A DNA stretch of 5,778 nucleotides from Coriobacteriaceae bacterium (GTDB lineage: Bacteria; Actinomycetota; Coriobacteriia; Coriobacteriales; QAMH01). This document shows, one piece after another, positions 4,266 through 5,778 of the stretch. The notes beneath the pieces were generated by a model that was given only the letters and a program-made list of their open reading frames with translations, was not told the DNA's origin and searched no databases. The DNA lies in contig SFLO01000058.1 in the NCBI GenBank assembly GCA_004553405.1, positions 1 through 5,778 of the forward strand, read 5' to 3'. Positions within the stretch are counted from its first letter, which is position 1; every line of letters begins with the position of its first letter. The position numbers were made by a program, and so were the translations under genes.

Positions 4266-5778
4266 ATGGACAACGAGCAGAAGGGCTACATCACCGAGGA
4301 GGGTGATGGGGTCCTCAAGGTGCGCACCTGCGCATGGTCGCCCCCGGGAGACCACCCCGTGGGATGCGGCGTGTGCCTGTACGTCAAGGACGGCAAGCTG
4401 GTGAAGGTCGAAGGCGACCCCACCCATCCCATCTCCCAGGGCCGCCTGTGCCCCAGGTGCCTGGCCCTCGACGAGGTCATGTACCACCCCGACCGCATCA
4501 AGCACCCCATGAAGCGCGCTCGCGAGGACCGCGGCAAGGACAAGTGGGTAGAGATCAGCTGGGACGAGGCCTACGACCTCCTGGAGTCCAAGATCCGCGA
4601 GATCTGGGAGAACTACGGCGCCGAGACCATCTTCACCCTCACCGGCACTGGTCGCGAGTCGACGCTGTACGCGCCTGTTTACGGCCCCGCGGTGCTCAAC
4701 ACCCCCAACGGCGCAAGCACGTACGCCTTCTCTGGCGAGGCATGCTACGGCCCCCGCGCCACCATCACCAACTACCTGCTGGGTGCAGGCTACCCCGAGA
4801 TGGACTACGCCCAGTACTTCCCCGACCGCTATGACGACCCCCGTTACGAGGTGCCCAAGTACGTCCTCATCTGGGGCAAGGACCCGCTGTACTCAAGCCC
4901 CGACAGCTTCTTCGGGCACAGCCTGATCGACCTCAAGAAGCGCGGCACGAAGTTCATCGTCATCGACCCCCGACTCACCTGGCTCGCCTCGCGCGCTGAG
5001 TTCCACCTGCAGCTGCGCCCCGGCACCGACGCCGCAGTGGGCATGGGACTCGTCCGCGTCATCATCGAGGAGGACCTCTACGACCACGACTTCGTCGAGA
5101 AGTGGTGCTACGGCTTCGACGAGCTGCGCGAGGCCGTGCAGGAGTGGACCCCCGAGAAGGTCCAGGAGGTCAGCTGGGTCGACAAGGACGTGCTCGTGGC
5201 CGCTGCCCGCGCCTTCGCCACCAACAGCCCCTCCTCCGCGGTGTGGGGCGTGGCGCTCGACCAGGCCAAGGCCTCCACTCAGGCCGGCATGTGCTTCCTC
5301 GACGTGCTCGCCCTCACCGGCAACCTCGACGTGCCCGGCGGTGTCACCCTGTGCTCGCCCACCAGCTTCATCGGCCAGTGGCGCTACGAGATGATGGACG
5401 TGCTCGACCCCGAGATGGCCGCCAAGCACATCGTCGACCCCACGGGCAAGTACGAGCTCTTCAACACCGGCGCTGCTATGGGCGGCGTCCAGGGCGACAC
5501 CCTCCTCAACTACCTCGAGGGCGATCTGCCCGAGTTCCAGAACGTGCCCTACAAGCTGCGCATGTGCTGGATGATCGGCACCAACCCCCTCGCCTGCATG
5601 GCAGACCAGCCCCAGCGCTGGTACAAGGCCATGCTGCCGCTCGACTTCATCGTCGCCAATGAGATCTTCATGACCCCCACTGTCATGGGCCTGTGCGATC
5701 TCGTCCTGCCGCTGTCCACTTTTGCCGAGCATGACGGCTTGGTCACGCCGCATTTTGGCCGCAACCAGCATTTCATCG
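4266..5778 (+). CDS. Molybdopterin oxidoreductase, DMSO reductase superfamily catalytic subunit (3' end cut by window)
   Basis: The first 504 residues are present and the frame is open at the right edge. The ATG at 4266 follows AAGGAG (4255-4260) by 5 bases. The N-terminus has no twin-arginine or Sec signal, so the enzyme is predicted to be cytoplasmic. An iron-sulfur domain (~15-73) holds Cys22, Cys34, Cys37, Cys62 and Cys65, with GRLCPRC at 59-65. The catalytic domain follows. SGEACYGPRATI (156-167) aligns by eye with the C/U-x-G-P active-site segment of formate dehydrogenase, making Cys160 the likely molybdenum ligand. Pterin-binding signatures include LIWGKDP (201-207), IVIDPR (231-236), LRPGTDAAVGMGLV (250-263), ALTGNLDVPGGV (349-360), MIGTNPLACMADQP (436-449) and CDLVLPLSTFAEHDG (477-491). 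The C-terminal dinucleotide-binding domain lies beyond the window. The superfamily performs reductions, oxidations, dehydroxylations or hydrations, and the substrate cannot be named. The regulator upstream on the same strand suggests substrate-induced expression. Confidence 0.93.
   Translation, partial: MDNEQKGYITEEGDGVLKVRTCAWSPPGDHPVGCGVCLYVKDGKLVKVEGDPTHPISQGRLCPRCLALDEVMYHPDRIKHPMKRAREDRGKDKWVEISWDEAYDLLESKIREIWENYGAETIFTLTGTGRESTLYAPVYGPAVLNTPNGASTYAFSGEACYGPRATITNYLLGAGYPEMDYAQYFPDRYDDPRYEVPKYVLIWGKDPLYSSPDSFFGHSLIDLKKRGTKFIVIDPRLTWLASRAEFHLQLRPGTDAAVGMGLVRVIIEEDLYDHDFVEKWCYGFDELREAVQEWTPEKVQEVSWVDKDVLVAAARAFATNSPSSAVWGVALDQAKASTQAGMCFLDVLALTGNLDVPGGVTLCSPTSFIGQWRYEMMDVLDPEMAAKHIVDPTGKYELFNTGAAMGGVQGDTLLNYLEGDLPEFQNVPYKLRMCWMIGTNPLACMADQPQRWYKAMLPLDFIVANEIFMTPTVMGLCDLVLPLSTFAEHDGLVTPHFGRNQHFI

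Noticed and set aside
3045..4505. Long - strand frame opposite the LuxR gene and the intergenic region
   Set aside because: It has shadow composition and runs antisense to two recognised genes, with no motif or convincing start.
4334..4834. Arg/Pro-rich + strand frame inside the oxidoreductase
   Set aside because: It is an out-of-frame shadow. The correct frame from 4266 gives continuous molybdopterin oxidoreductase motifs to the window edge.

Overview
The window reads as GC-rich chromosomal DNA from a gut-type actinobacterium of the class Coriobacteriia, most likely Eggerthellaceae or a close relative. This placement is inference. It rests on a 12-helix membrane LuxR-type regulator directly followed by a cytoplasmic molybdopterin oxidoreductase, an arrangement typical of Eggerthella and its relatives, and on the G+C-rich codon use (mostly C or G in third positions). 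No rRNA, tRNA, CRISPR array, integrase or transposase is visible.

Layout. Positions 1-494 hold no convincing complete gene. The first ~330 bases are visibly richer in A/T than the genes, with strong G-runs on the + strand, a putative G-quadruplex motif and several inverted repeats. The last ~150 bases before the first gene can fold into a nested stem structure. Positions 495-1175 (+) encode a secreted NlpC/P60 peptidoglycan hydrolase. A long GC hairpin at 1221-1254 separates it from a convergent gene at 1276-2211 (-), an alpha/beta hydrolase of the monoacylglycerol lipase/lysophospholipase type. A divergent intergenic region (2212-2432) with a -10-like box, dyads and a hairpin precedes the membrane LuxR regulator (2433-3971, +). 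A 294-base intergenic region rich in inverted repeats (3972-4265) leads to a molybdopterin oxidoreductase (4266 onward, +), which the right edge cuts after 504 residues.

How the genes relate. The first two genes look like independent housekeeping or envelope functions: wall remodelling and lipid ester hydrolysis. The last two probably form a sensor/effector pair. The regulator would sense a small molecule through its membrane domain and activate the adjacent molybdenum enzyme. Related regulators in Eggerthella lenta control catechol dehydroxylases of the same enzyme superfamily. The substrate here cannot be read from the sequence, and electron-transfer partner genes, if any, would lie beyond the right edge.
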